DNA of 64,000 bases from assembly GCA_039184335.1 (NCBI GenBank), contig JBCDBD010000014.1, positions 1-64,000 on the forward strand. Reading direction: 5' to 3'. The position numbers were made by a program, and so were the translations under genes. The notes under the pieces were generated by a model. It saw nothing but the letters and a program-made list of their open reading frames with translations, was not told where the DNA came from and did not search any database. This stretch comes from JBCDBD01 sp039184335 (GTDB lineage Bacteria > Bacteroidota > Bacteroidia > Flavobacteriales > Flavobacteriaceae). This document shows, piece by piece, positions 9,101-17,515 of this stretch. Positions within the stretch are counted from its first letter, which is position 1. The number at the start of each line of letters is the position of its first letter.

Positions 9101-9411
9101 GTTCCATCACCAATAATGAAACAAGCCCGAACTCCTATTTCGTAGAAGATGCTTCATACCTAAGACTTAAGAACTTACAAATAGGTTATACCTTACCTGA
9201 TACCATTCTCGACAAACTTGGCATTGAAAATATTCGATTGTACTTTCAGGCATCCAATTTATTCACAATTACAGATTACAACGGGCTAGACCCTGAAGTA
9301 CCTATCATTGTTGGCAATAACGGTGCTACGGACAACCTTACCCAAGGGGTGGATGTATCGGCTTTTCCATTGGCCCAGATATTTACTTTCGGAACTAATT
9401 TTAAATTCTAA
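6184..9411 (+). CDS. SusC/RagA-family TonB-dependent outer-membrane transporter
   Basis: 1075 residues. A long signal region (about 42 residues, hydrophobic core IYFLSFILCLGF) is followed by a carboxypeptidase-D-like domain (ISGTVTDGDGAPLPGANVVV to about 135), the linker DEVVVLGYSTQTRGDLTGSV, a plug domain with IRGFGSTNGNDPLFIIDG and GASNGVVIITTK-type sequence, and then a beta-barrel to the terminal aromatic IFTFGTNFKF. This is the pore of a SusCD pair that imports oligomers or other bulky nutrients across the outer membrane using TonB energy. It is 5 bases from its SusD partner. Substrate is not evident; the neighbouring dehydrogenase suggests a sugar or sugar derivative. Confidence 0.95.
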   Translation: MMKQTNYYSLARRKSTKLDYARLKIYFLSFILCLGFQSLAANSTSKISNKALVQTTISGTVTDGDGAPLPGANVVVRGTTNGTQTDFDGNYTITADANATLVFSYIGFATQEVAVNGQTTVNVSLQEDTNNLDEVVVLGYSTQTRGDLTGSVASVDLSEATKAPIVNAAEALEGRVSGVSIINAGAPGSSPTIRIRGFGSTNGNDPLFIIDGVQTTDGSILNTIDPGDIAQMNVLKDGAASIYGARASNGVVIITTKSGSYNQDKASISLDMYTGFSRATNLPSVLNAQQHGEMIFNSISNDGLTPSHPQYGDGASPVVPSSIIGAPVPVTTRSGGNWLDDVFETAPTQSVSLTMDNGNESAKYSVTLSYLNREGTQLESFFRRGLARVNSEFKVGEKIRIGEHINISYANSSTPKNPVSSFGNNPVLLAQRNSPLLPVRADDGSFAGTYDNALGLSNPTNPVADLIRASDDYYRTIRILGDVYASYEIIDGLTAKTSIGGDIELAHSRRFLPTNPEHSEARSTNQLTESDADVYNWIWTNTLNYNKVFDKHSVNALFGIEAVETRNKQKTISVTDFLFEDPDFYLLDRGSGDPVFGFVGDDTTSLYSLFGSVNYSYDSKYFLTATLRRDTSSNFEGDNRKDTFPAFSAGWLVSDEDWFGDNFVNRLKLKGSWGELGNQAVPVANPTVTTSNINPGQSNYVFSGSGTPTTGAIVSAVGNGDLTWETSESLNFGVELGFLDNRLNFGIEYFEITTNDLIAQDFTTIPTTGPDASAPFVNLGNVENTGFDITLSYQDQTDSGFSYGIDVNVSTYDNEVTDLINEIQFGNTGFRGGAVTATQVGQPISSFYGFDVIDIFSSEAEVNAAPSQGFENASDGVGRFRYRDVNGDNVINDEDRTFIGSPHPDFTYGINLSFAYKGWDLSAFFSGVEGKDAYNYTKIFTDFPTFFNGNRSTRVLDSWTPENTNAVLPALSGSITNNETSPNSYFVEDASYLRLKNLQIGYTLPDTILDKLGIENIRLYFQASNLFTITDYNGLDPEVPIIVGNNGATDNLTQGVDVSAFPLAQIFTFGTNFKF

Positions 9412-9416
9412 AAAAA

Positions 9417-11129
9417 ATGAAAAAGAGATTATTTTATTACGTAATGGTATTTGTCGCGATACTTGCCTGTAGCGATGAATTCACTGAACAAGCAGCTGTC
9501 GGTGCACTGACCGACGAGGCAATCGCCAACGAAACAGGAATCGATCTGTTGTTGACCGGTGCTTACTCGGCCCTGGATGGGGTACGATTGAACCAAACTG
9601 GAAATGGTTTTGCCATAGGCCCAGACAACTGGTGGTTTGATGTGTTGTCAGATGATGCGCATAAGGGGAGTACCGATAGCGACCAGGTCGAATTGTTTCA
9701 ATTGGAAACCTACGATATCCAAACCAGTAACCCATATATATTGGGAAGATGGTTGTCTTTGTATGCCGGGGCAAACCGTTCCAACGCCGTGATTGCTTTG
9801 ATTGCGACCATCGAAGAAGGGGACTTCAGTGCCAAGTTGGCCGAGGCCCGGTTTCTTAGAGGGTACTATAATTTTGAATTGCAAAAAATGTTTGGCAATC
9901 CTGCCTATATTTCTGAAGAAAATTACGCCAATACTGAATTCAATCAACCCAATCCAGGTCCTATCTGGGACCAAATTGAGGCTGACTTTCAATTTGCTAC
10001 AGAGAACCTGCCCGGTGCACAGGCTGATGCCGGTAGACCAACATCATGGACAGCCAAGGCCTTTTTAGGAAAAGCTTACTTATATCAAGCTGAATGGGGA
10101 AGTGCCTTGAGCGAATTACAGGATGTCATCAACAATGGACCATATGCCCTCAGCCCAGAATATTTGGCCAATTTTACCGCAGCGGGCGAAAATTCCCCTG
10201 AGTCGATATTTGCGGTCCAGTTTGCTTCTGATGGGGGACAATCCTTAAACGGAAACCAAGGGGGTACCCTAAACTTCCCTGGAGGTGGACCCTTTGCCTC
10301 ATGTTGTGGTTTTTACCAACCAACCCAAGATTTGGTCAATGCCTTTCAAACTGATGGTACTGGCCTACCCTTGTTGGGTACCTATAACCAAACCGATGTC
10401 ACCAATGACCAAGGTGTGGGATCCGATGAGGCGTTTACACCACACGCTGGTCCTTTAGATCCTAGGGTTGACTATACCGTTGGTCGAAGAGGCATTGATT
10501 ACAATGGTTTTGGTACCATGGTCGGTGCAGACTGGATCAGGGCGTTGGCAACCGATATCTCTGGGCCTTACTTGTCAAAGAAAAATGTGTACCAAGCAGA
10601 TGAACTGGGTGCCAATCAAGGTACTGGTGCTTGGGGCCAGCAACATTCTGGCGTCAATTACAATGTAATGCGCTTTGCCGATGTATTGTTAATGGCCGCA
10701 GAAGCTGCGGTTGAAGCCAGCGGTGATGTTTCCACAGCTTTGGGCTATGTCAACCAAGTGAGAGACCGTGCCAAGAATATGACCTACATTCAAAATGAAG
10801 CAGGTGATGCTGATGCGGCAAACTACCAGATTGAACCCTATGCTTCTTTCCCTGATGTAGCCTTTGCACGCGAGGCCATCCGTTTCGAAAGAAGACTCGA
10901 ATTGGGTATGGAAGGACACCGCCTGTTTGATTTGAGAAGATGGGGTGTTGCAGAAGGCACACTTAATGCCTATGTTTCAAATGAAGACAGGACCATTCCT
11001 AATTTTGACACCAAGGTAGCTACCTATCAATCATTTATGGACTTGTTGCCCATACCCGTAAATGCCATTGATTTAGCTGGAGTTGATGAAAATGGGGATA
11101 ATATTTTAACGCAAAACCCAGGATATTAA
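9417..11129 (+). CDS. SusD/RagB-family nutrient-binding outer-membrane lipoprotein
   Basis: 570 residues. The N-terminus MKKRLFYYVMVFVAILAC is a lipoprotein signal with the lipidated Cys at 18. The body shows SusD TPR-like features (LLTGAYSALDGVRL, AEARFLRGYYNFEL, WTAKAFLGKAYLYQAEW) and the typical C-terminal segment AREAIRFERRLELGMEGHRLFDLRRWG. It caps the SusC barrel at the cell surface and binds the transported molecule. Glycine/asparagine-rich loops in the middle are characteristic of the ligand site but do not reveal the substrate. A strong terminator follows. Confidence 0.95.
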   Translation: MKKRLFYYVMVFVAILACSDEFTEQAAVGALTDEAIANETGIDLLLTGAYSALDGVRLNQTGNGFAIGPDNWWFDVLSDDAHKGSTDSDQVELFQLETYDIQTSNPYILGRWLSLYAGANRSNAVIALIATIEEGDFSAKLAEARFLRGYYNFELQKMFGNPAYISEENYANTEFNQPNPGPIWDQIEADFQFATENLPGAQADAGRPTSWTAKAFLGKAYLYQAEWGSALSELQDVINNGPYALSPEYLANFTAAGENSPESIFAVQFASDGGQSLNGNQGGTLNFPGGGPFASCCGFYQPTQDLVNAFQTDGTGLPLLGTYNQTDVTNDQGVGSDEAFTPHAGPLDPRVDYTVGRRGIDYNGFGTMVGADWIRALATDISGPYLSKKNVYQADELGANQGTGAWGQQHSGVNYNVMRFADVLLMAAEAAVEASGDVSTALGYVNQVRDRAKNMTYIQNEAGDADAANYQIEPYASFPDVAFAREAIRFERRLELGMEGHRLFDLRRWGVAEGTLNAYVSNEDRTIPNFDTKVATYQSFMDLLPIPVNAIDLAGVDENGDNILTQNPGY

Positions 11130-11164
11130 GTTTAGTTGAGTTTAATTAGTTTAAGTTTAGCTGT

Positions 11165-11195
11165 ACAGGGCATTGGCAAATGCCCTGTTTTTTTT
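11165..11195 (+). terminator. Strong Rho-independent terminator after susD
   Basis: A perfect 10-base stem ACAGGGCATT / AATGCCCTGT with a 4-base loop, followed by a run of eight T. It lies 36 bases downstream of the SusD stop and shows that the next gene cannot start at the in-frame codon at 11180. Confidence 0.9.
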
Positions 11196-11230
11196 GCTAT
11201 CAACTTGATGACTTTGTAATTTCGTATGAC

Positions 11231-14200
11231 ATGTACCGTACCGTTAGAACCCTTTTTTTATTCTTTTTTATCGTATGCTTTTTCGCATGCCATGAAAAGG
11301 AAAGTGTTGAACAGGCACAAGCGCAACACCTGTTCAAAAAGCTGGCTGCAACACAGTCAGGCATAACATTTTCAAACGATCTGACCGAAAATGATTCCCT
11401 CAACTATTTTACATATGCCTACATCTATATGGGCGGTGGCATATCAGCTGGGGACATCAACAACGATGGCCTTACCGATCTTTTTTTTACAGGCAATATG
11501 GTTCCCAATAAGCTTTACCTCAACAAGGGGAACCTACAGTTTGAAGATATTTCAGAAAAAGCCGGAATTTCAGGAGATGCCAGATGGTATACAGGTACAA
11601 CAATGAGCGACGTCAACAATGATGGATATTTGGATATCTATTGTTCTGTTGGTGGCAAATACGGCTCCAAGGAGAATCAGTTGTTCATCAATAACGGAAA
11701 TCAGACATTTACCGAAATGGGAGAAAGATATGGTATTGCCGATGAGAGCAACAGCGTACAGGCCACATTTTTTGATTATGACCTAGATGGCGACCTTGAC
11801 CTATATGTGGCCAATTACCCGCCAACCCCATTTGATGCCCCCAATTATTTCTATGCGTTTAAACAGAAATATCCAAAGAAGCTGGAAACCGACCGATTGT
11901 ATAGAAATGACGGTGATTTTTTTACTGATGTTTCAAAAGAAGCCGGATTGCACTCTTTTGGCCTCTCGTTAAGCGCCACAGTAGGGGATATCAATAAAGA
12001 TGGCTGGCCCGACATCTATGTATCCAATGACTTCAGCTCTCCCGACTACCTCTTTATCAACAACAAGAACGGTACATTTTCCGATCAAGTAAGGCATGTG
12101 ACCAAAAACACCTCTTTCTATGGTATGGGGGTTGATATTGCCGATTTCAACAATGATCAACTGCTTGACATTTTGCAGGTAGACATGACCGCACAGAACA
12201 ACAGACGTTCAAAGGCAAATATGGCGAGTATGAACCCCGATTTGTTTTGGAGTACGGTACATTCTGGATTCCATTACCAATATATGCAAAACAGTCTACA
12301 GCTAAACAATGGTATGCTATCGGACACTTTGCCTGATTTCAGCAATATCGCAAGGCTTGCAGGGGTGTCTTCAACTGATTGGAGCTGGGGGCCCTTGTTT
12401 GCCGATTTGGACAACGATGGCTGGAAAGACATTTTCATTTCAAATGGCACACGAAGGGAAATCAACAACCGTGATTTTTTTCTTGGAATAGAAAAAAAAG
12501 GAGTTCCGAAAGACAGTTCCCTTCAAAAGAGCTTGGCAATACCCTCTGAGAAAATTGACAATTTTGTATTCAAGAACAAGGGTGACCTTACGTTTCAAAA
12601 AGTGAACAAAGCTTGGGGAATTGAACACAAAGGCTTCTCAAATGGCAGTGTATATGTAGACTTGGACAATGATGGTGACCTTGAAATTATCACCAATAAC
12701 ATTGATGGTATAGCCACTGTCTTTGAAAACAAAAGCGCTGAGACCAATAACTTTGTAGGGCTTAAATTCAAAGGGCCGCAAAAAAACCGCAACGGAATAG
12801 GGGTCAAAGCCTTGGTGTTTCATGACAAAATCACCCAATACCAAGAAATGACACTGACACGTGGGTTTCAATCTTCGGTGGCTCCACAGTTCCATTTCGG
12901 TTTGGGCCAATCCCCACAGATAGATTCGATACAAATCATATGGCCAGATCAAAAAAGCCAAACACTTGTAAAGCCTAAAATAAATACACTTTTACTTGTT
13001 GAATACCTACATGCAAAAAAAGAACAGCCAACAGCTAAAGAAAAAGGAGAAAAAATTTTTCAGAACAAAAATGGTATGGCCACCCATAGACATATAGAAA
13101 ACTTTTACGATGATTTTGCTGAAGAAATTCTACTCCCCCACCAGACATCGATGTTTGGCCCCAATATTGGCGTTGGGGATTTGAATGGTGACGGCTTGGA
13201 TGATTTTGTGATCGGTGGTGCCGCCAATTCAGAGATGGGCATCTTCATACAAGAAGGTGAATCGTTCAAAAAACTACAGTCTGAAACCATAGCTGAAGAC
13301 AGCGGGCATGAAGATTTAGGCATCCATATTTTTGATGCCGATAATGATCGTGATAATGATATCTATGTCGTAAGCGGTGGAAACGAGTTTGAGCCAAATT
13401 CACCAATGTTACAAGACCGCCTTTATGTCAATGATGGTCTAGGCAATTTCAAAAGGTCAACCGAAGCCCTACCAGAATTGTTGACCAGTGGCTCAAGGGC
13501 CAAGAGCTTTGATTTTGACAAAGATGGTGACTTAGATGTATTTGTTGGCGGTCGACTGGTACCGGGCAACTACCCAGCACCTGCAACCAGCTATATTTTA
13601 GAAAACCAAGGCTCAAAAGACAGTCCCAAATTTGTTGATGCCACAGCACGCATTGCACCTGACCTCAAAGAGATAGGCTTGGTGACCGATGCCAGTTGGA
13701 CGGATTTTGATAACGACGGTTGGGTCGATCTGGTCATTGTAGGGGAATGGATGCCCATCACACTGTTGAAAAACGATCAGGGCTACTTTACCAATGTCAC
13801 TGAAAAATATGGTTTAAATGAATCACGGGGGTGGTGGTTCAGTATCAAAGCGGCAGATTTTGATGAAGATGGCGACACCGATTTTGTAGTGGGCAATTTA
13901 GGGCTCAACTATAAATACCAGGCCAATGAAAAAGAGACCTTTGATGTCTATTTCAACGACTTTGACAGTAACAATACCGGTGATATTGTCTTAAGCTATT
14001 TTAACGATGGGGAAAAATTTCCGGTTCGGGGACGGGAGTGTTCATCGCAACAAATGCCGGCAATCAAACAAAAATTTAAAAACTATGCCTCTTTTTCAGA
14101 GGCCACGCTGGAAGATGTATACTCCAAGGATAATCTTAAAAACGCATTGCATTATCAAGTCAAATCATTCGCAAGTGTCTATTTGGAAAATAAGCAGGGG

Positions 14201-14533
14201 AGCTTTGAAAGCAGGGCGCTACCCAACATGGCCCAACTATCATCAATCAACCAAATGCTGATCAATGATTATGACCAAGACAACCATCTCGATTTGGTCA
14301 TTGCTGGCAATCTACATGGTGCTGAAGTGGAGACTCCAAGAAACGATGCCAGTAATGGCCTACTCTTAAAAGGGGATGGCAAGGGAAATTTTACAGTGGT
14401 CACTGGGCTTCAGAGTGGCCTGTTCGCTAAAGGAGATGTCAAAGACCTCGCCCAAATCAAAATCAAGGGCCAGCACTATATTATTGTAGCAAAAAACAAT
14501 GACTACATCCAATTTATAAAAGTCAATGGCTGA
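11231..14533 (+). CDS. FG-GAP/VCBS repeat lipoprotein with ASPIC/UnbV domain (CRTAC1-like)
   Basis: 1100 residues from the ATG at 11231; an in-frame codon further upstream lies inside the susD terminator and would spoil the signal peptide. MYRTVRTLFLFFFIVCFFAC is a lipoprotein signal with Cys20. Many aspartate-rich blade repeats follow (DINNDGLTDLFF, DLDGDLDLYVAN, DFDKDGDLDVFVGG), typical of calcium-binding beta-propeller FG-GAP/VCBS repeats, and an ASPIC/UnbV module sits at about 505-590 (GLKFKG ... FHFGLGQ ... IQIIWPD). A second propeller occupies the rest. Such proteins often accompany SusCD pairs in Bacteroidota, probably as surface adhesion or binding proteins; no enzymatic motif is visible. 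The preceding terminator may lower its expression relative to susCD, or it may have its own promoter. Confidence 0.9.
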   Translation: MYRTVRTLFLFFFIVCFFACHEKESVEQAQAQHLFKKLAATQSGITFSNDLTENDSLNYFTYAYIYMGGGISAGDINNDGLTDLFFTGNMVPNKLYLNKGNLQFEDISEKAGISGDARWYTGTTMSDVNNDGYLDIYCSVGGKYGSKENQLFINNGNQTFTEMGERYGIADESNSVQATFFDYDLDGDLDLYVANYPPTPFDAPNYFYAFKQKYPKKLETDRLYRNDGDFFTDVSKEAGLHSFGLSLSATVGDINKDGWPDIYVSNDFSSPDYLFINNKNGTFSDQVRHVTKNTSFYGMGVDIADFNNDQLLDILQVDMTAQNNRRSKANMASMNPDLFWSTVHSGFHYQYMQNSLQLNNGMLSDTLPDFSNIARLAGVSSTDWSWGPLFADLDNDGWKDIFISNGTRREINNRDFFLGIEKKGVPKDSSLQKSLAIPSEKIDNFVFKNKGDLTFQKVNKAWGIEHKGFSNGSVYVDLDNDGDLEIITNNIDGIATVFENKSAETNNFVGLKFKGPQKNRNGIGVKALVFHDKITQYQEMTLTRGFQSSVAPQFHFGLGQSPQIDSIQIIWPDQKSQTLVKPKINTLLLVEYLHAKKEQPTAKEKGEKIFQNKNGMATHRHIENFYDDFAEEILLPHQTSMFGPNIGVGDLNGDGLDDFVIGGAANSEMGIFIQEGESFKKLQSETIAEDSGHEDLGIHIFDADNDRDNDIYVVSGGNEFEPNSPMLQDRLYVNDGLGNFKRSTEALPELLTSGSRAKSFDFDKDGDLDVFVGGRLVPGNYPAPATSYILENQGSKDSPKFVDATARIAPDLKEIGLVTDASWTDFDNDGWVDLVIVGEWMPITLLKNDQGYFTNVTEKYGLNESRGWWFSIKAADFDEDGDTDFVVGNLGLNYKYQANEKETFDVYFNDFDSNNTGDIVLSYFNDGEKFPVRGRECSSQQMPAIKQKFKNYASFSEATLEDVYSKDNLKNALHYQVKSFASVYLENKQGSFESRALPNMAQLSSINQMLINDYDQDNHLDLVIAGNLHGAEVETPRNDASNGLLLKGDGKGNFTVVTGLQSGLFAKGDVKDLAQIKIKGQHYIIVAKNNDYIQFIKVNG

Positions 14534-14555
14534 CAATTGGGTTTGGTGGCAACAC

Positions 14556-15893
14556 CTAAACCGTAGAAGGTGTCAGCCTTTGCCTTTTTATTGAAGTGTT
14601 GAAGAACATCAATAGCGTAATTATCGAAAAGATGATAGCACCGATAACGAAGACAAGGGTGCCCAATGATTCGAACAACAGGCCACCCAAAACCAATCCG
14701 AACATGCTTGCCATGCTTCCCATACTGTTACCGTAGCCTTGAATGGCACCCTGCTTTTTCTTGCTGCCCGTTCTTGAAAGCAACGCGAGAAAACTAGGCC
14801 ACATCAATCCATTGCCTACCGAGAGGATCGTATTGGCCAAATACATCAGGACTACGCCTTGATATGAAAGCAAATAGAAACTCATCGCCAAAAGAAAAGA
14901 TCCTATCAAAATCAATGCCTCATTACCTATTTTAGGCGATAGACGAGCTAGAACCGGGCCTTGTACCATGACCATGATCACACTTGAGTAGGCCAGAAAA
15001 AAACCAAGTTCGGTCGGTGTCCACCCAAGAATGGTACTTGCATAAATGGGCAAACCGGCATAAAAAAGGCTAAAAGCCAGAAAGGTCAAAAAGTAAACAA
15101 GAAACAGCAAGGGAACACCCGGTTCTTTTAGAACGGTCTTCCAACTTTCTTTGTATTCGGCAGATGCTTCCGATTCCCCCTCGGTATAACAATCCCTATG
15201 CTCTACTTGAAAAAACCTTCGAAACGATTTCAGGTTCAGGTTACCGGTATCGATCACACAAGGATTACTTTCTTCCAGTCGCGTGCTAATGACAAAAATC
15301 GCAATGAGTGATATCAAGGCTGCCAGTATCAATGGCAAGGCCTCTTCAAGAAAGGTAGAAGCCAACAGTCCGGCCACGGCAGGACCCAAAACAAACCCTA
15401 GACTTGTCGAAGCTCCCATTTTTCCAAAATTGGCATTGCGATCTTGATCTGTAGAAATGTCTGAGAGATATGCATTGGCCACTGATACATTTCCACCTGT
15501 AAAACCATCAAAGATGCGGGCTATAAAAATAAGTGCCAATGGCAGTGTCATGACATAACTTCCCGTAAGGTCGGTGTTTTGTTCCCACAGTGTTGTTGCA
15601 GGTAAGAGAAAAGCCAATAAAAAAAGCATCCAAGCCAAAAATGTGCCCAATTGGCTTATGACAAGCACCCGTTTTCTTCCTACCTTATCTGATAATTTTC
15701 CGAGGATGGGTGCCCCGATAAACTGAAAAAAAGGATACATTGCCCCTAAAATTCCATAAATAAATCCGTTGCCCCCAAAGTCGGTCACAATAAAGATCAA
15801 AATGGGAACAACGATACTGTACCCCAGAATTCCAATAAAATTCACCAGAAGGATAGGGAAAATTTTGGAGGGCACCCATTTTGAGAAATTCAT
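14556..15893 (-). CDS. MFS transporter, TetA/drug-efflux type
   Basis: 445 residues from the ATG at 15893; a longer frame would need a TTG at 15929. Twelve hydrophobic segments are recognisable. Motif A, GKLSDKVGRKRVLV, lies between helices 2 and 3, and RIFDGFTGGNVSVANAYLSDIS matches the helix 4-5 region of TetA-like proton antiporters. A hydrophilic loop rich in acidic residues separates the two halves. It is the last gene of the efflux run, 37 bases after the CPXCG gene, and ends about 20 bases from the convergent FG-GAP gene. Probable inner-membrane proton-driven export of a small molecule; substrate unknown. Confidence 0.88.
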   Translation of the reverse strand: MNFSKWVPSKIFPILLVNFIGILGYSIVVPILIFIVTDFGGNGFIYGILGAMYPFFQFIGAPILGKLSDKVGRKRVLVISQLGTFLAWMLFLLAFLLPATTLWEQNTDLTGSYVMTLPLALIFIARIFDGFTGGNVSVANAYLSDISTDQDRNANFGKMGASTSLGFVLGPAVAGLLASTFLEEALPLILAALISLIAIFVISTRLEESNPCVIDTGNLNLKSFRRFFQVEHRDCYTEGESEASAEYKESWKTVLKEPGVPLLFLVYFLTFLAFSLFYAGLPIYASTILGWTPTELGFFLAYSSVIMVMVQGPVLARLSPKIGNEALILIGSFLLAMSFYLLSYQGVVLMYLANTILSVGNGLMWPSFLALLSRTGSKKKQGAIQGYGNSMGSMASMFGLVLGGLLFESLGTLVFVIGAIIFSIITLLMFFNTSIKRQRLTPSTV

Positions 15894-15930
15894 TGAGACC
15901 ACAATTTGCTTACCTATAAAAATAAACAAT

Positions 15931-16113
15931 TTACTGCCCTAACCCAATGGCCTCAAATGCCAATAACACGTTATTCTGAAAACTGAAGCTTATTTGTATG
16001 GGATTACAGCAAATTTCACAATCTTCTATATAGGCCTGTTTGCTAATGGAGCTATCCAACAACATGGAGATTTCTTCCCAACAATACGGACATTGAAAAA
16101 AATGCTCATGCAT
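15931..16113 (-). CDS. CPXCG-motif cysteine-rich small protein
   Basis: 60 residues. Two cysteine pairs, FQCPYCWEE near 7-15 and EDCEICCNP near 30-38, fit a small zinc ribbon of the CPXCG family. The family is widespread but its role is not established. It begins 13 bases after the TolC-like gene and precedes the MFS gene, so it is carried on the efflux message. No membrane segment or signal peptide, so presumably cytoplasmic. Confidence 0.8.
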   Translation of the reverse strand: MHEHFFQCPYCWEEISMLLDSSISKQAYIEDCEICCNPIQISFSFQNNVLLAFEAIGLGQ

Positions 16114-16126
16114 GGCCAGAAACTGT

Positions 16127-17515
16127 TCAAAATGCTACGTTCAACAATTGCCCCGTAAGCTGCAGCAATTGCAATTCAGCCAACTTTGCATCGTACTTTG
16201 CCAAATTTTTATTGGTCTGTGCATTCAACAAGTTGATTTGGGCATCCCTGAACTCTATTGAGGTGATACGCCCCAATTGATACTGTTCCCTTGAACGGTC
16301 AAAGTTATTTTGGTTGGTGAGTACATTTTGTTCCTGTATCTTATACACCTCTAAAAGGGTTTCATAGGTATCCAATGCGTTTAAGATATCACGGTCCACC
16401 TCTATTTTAATCTGTTTTTGTCGTATTTCTTGATTCTTATAGGCAATCTTGGCATTTCGAACCCTAACATTGGTCGCACCCCCATCAAAAAGGTTCCAGC
16501 TCAAATTAGCACCAAGCCCTAAGGAATATGTCGTGTTGTTGGTGCCCGGAAAAAAAGCAGAGGCCGCACTTTGATTTAGGTTCCATCCATACGAGCCTGT
16601 TAGTCCAATCGTTGGCAGATATCCTGACTTGCTAATCTCGATATCGTAGGCATTGATCAAAACATTCTGTTCAGCCTGCAAAAGCGAAACGTTGTTTGCT
16701 TCTGATTGCCCGACATACGATTCAATCTGTAGCGTGGGTAAAAAAGCCACTACGGTATCAACAACAAAACTTTCGTTGAGATCTTGATTGAGCACAACGT
16801 TTAAATCACGTTTGGCATTGGCCAATTCTTGCTGTGTCCGTAATAGATTGACACTGTCATTGGTCTCATCGACTTGGGCATTGAGAATATCGAGTTTTGT
16901 ATTTTGTCCGTATTCAAATGCATATGTCGCCCGTTTGACCCTTTCTTTAGATATTTCAAGGGCCTGATGCTGTACATTCTCATTTTCTGTAAGTCTGGCG
17001 ACCTCAAAATAAATACTGAACAACTGCACTATGGTATTTTCAATGGTCTCCCGGGCCTGTAATTGGCTCAACTGGTATTGTTCTTTCAATGTTTTATAGT
17101 TATAGCGTCGGCCAAGGCCATCGAAGAGGGTATAGTTCAATGTCAGACCGGCGTTATACAATTGGCTTTCTGCCTTATCAATTTCAACATCGGCCCTGGG
17201 CACGGTATTTCCATCGCCGTCAACAATGGGCTCACCGGTACTATCTACTTGAAACTGTCCCGGAAATTCAATGGTACTGTCATCCCTGCCATAACTGGCA
17301 CCTGCATTACCCGCCAATGTGGGTAAGTAACCAGAGTTCAAAATGCTTTTGTTGTTCTCTGCAATCACTACCTGGTTTTTGGCAACTTCTATATCAAAGT
17401 TGTTCTCTAAGACCAAAGCTATGGCCCTCTCTTTGGTAAGCTGGGCTTCTTGGGCTGAAACAGTTTTAAGAAATAACAGTAAAAAAAGAGGGAGAATTCG
17501 ATGTATGCTTCTCAT
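16127..17515 (-). CDS. TolC-family outer-membrane efflux channel
   Basis: 462 residues. A signal peptide (RILPLFLLLFLKTVSAQ) is followed by two repeated alpha-helical/beta halves typical of TolC-like proteins: LTKERAIALVLENNFDIEVAKNQV near the start and a second copy with QAEQNVLINAYDIEISKSGYLPTIGLTG, with long heptad-rich helices such as QELANAKRDLNVVLNQ. It forms the outer-membrane tunnel of the tripartite pump encoded immediately upstream; its ATG overlaps the pump stop codon by 4 bases. Confidence 0.92.
   Translation of the reverse strand: MRSIHRILPLFLLLFLKTVSAQEAQLTKERAIALVLENNFDIEVAKNQVVIAENNKSILNSGYLPTLAGNAGASYGRDDSTIEFPGQFQVDSTGEPIVDGDGNTVPRADVEIDKAESQLYNAGLTLNYTLFDGLGRRYNYKTLKEQYQLSQLQARETIENTIVQLFSIYFEVARLTENENVQHQALEISKERVKRATYAFEYGQNTKLDILNAQVDETNDSVNLLRTQQELANAKRDLNVVLNQDLNESFVVDTVVAFLPTLQIESYVGQSEANNVSLLQAEQNVLINAYDIEISKSGYLPTIGLTGSYGWNLNQSAASAFFPGTNNTTYSLGLGANLSWNLFDGGATNVRVRNAKIAYKNQEIRQKQIKIEVDRDILNALDTYETLLEVYKIQEQNVLTNQNNFDRSREQYQLGRITSIEFRDAQINLLNAQTNKNLAKYDAKLAELQLLQLTGQLLNVAF

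Noticed and set aside
11180..11230. Upstream extension of the FG-GAP gene
   Set aside because: It lies in the terminator hairpin after susD and would destroy the lipoprotein signal beginning at 11231.
14536..14563. Hairpin between the FG-GAP and MFS genes
   Set aside because: An imperfect stem with a bulge and no T run on either strand; not convincing as a terminator.
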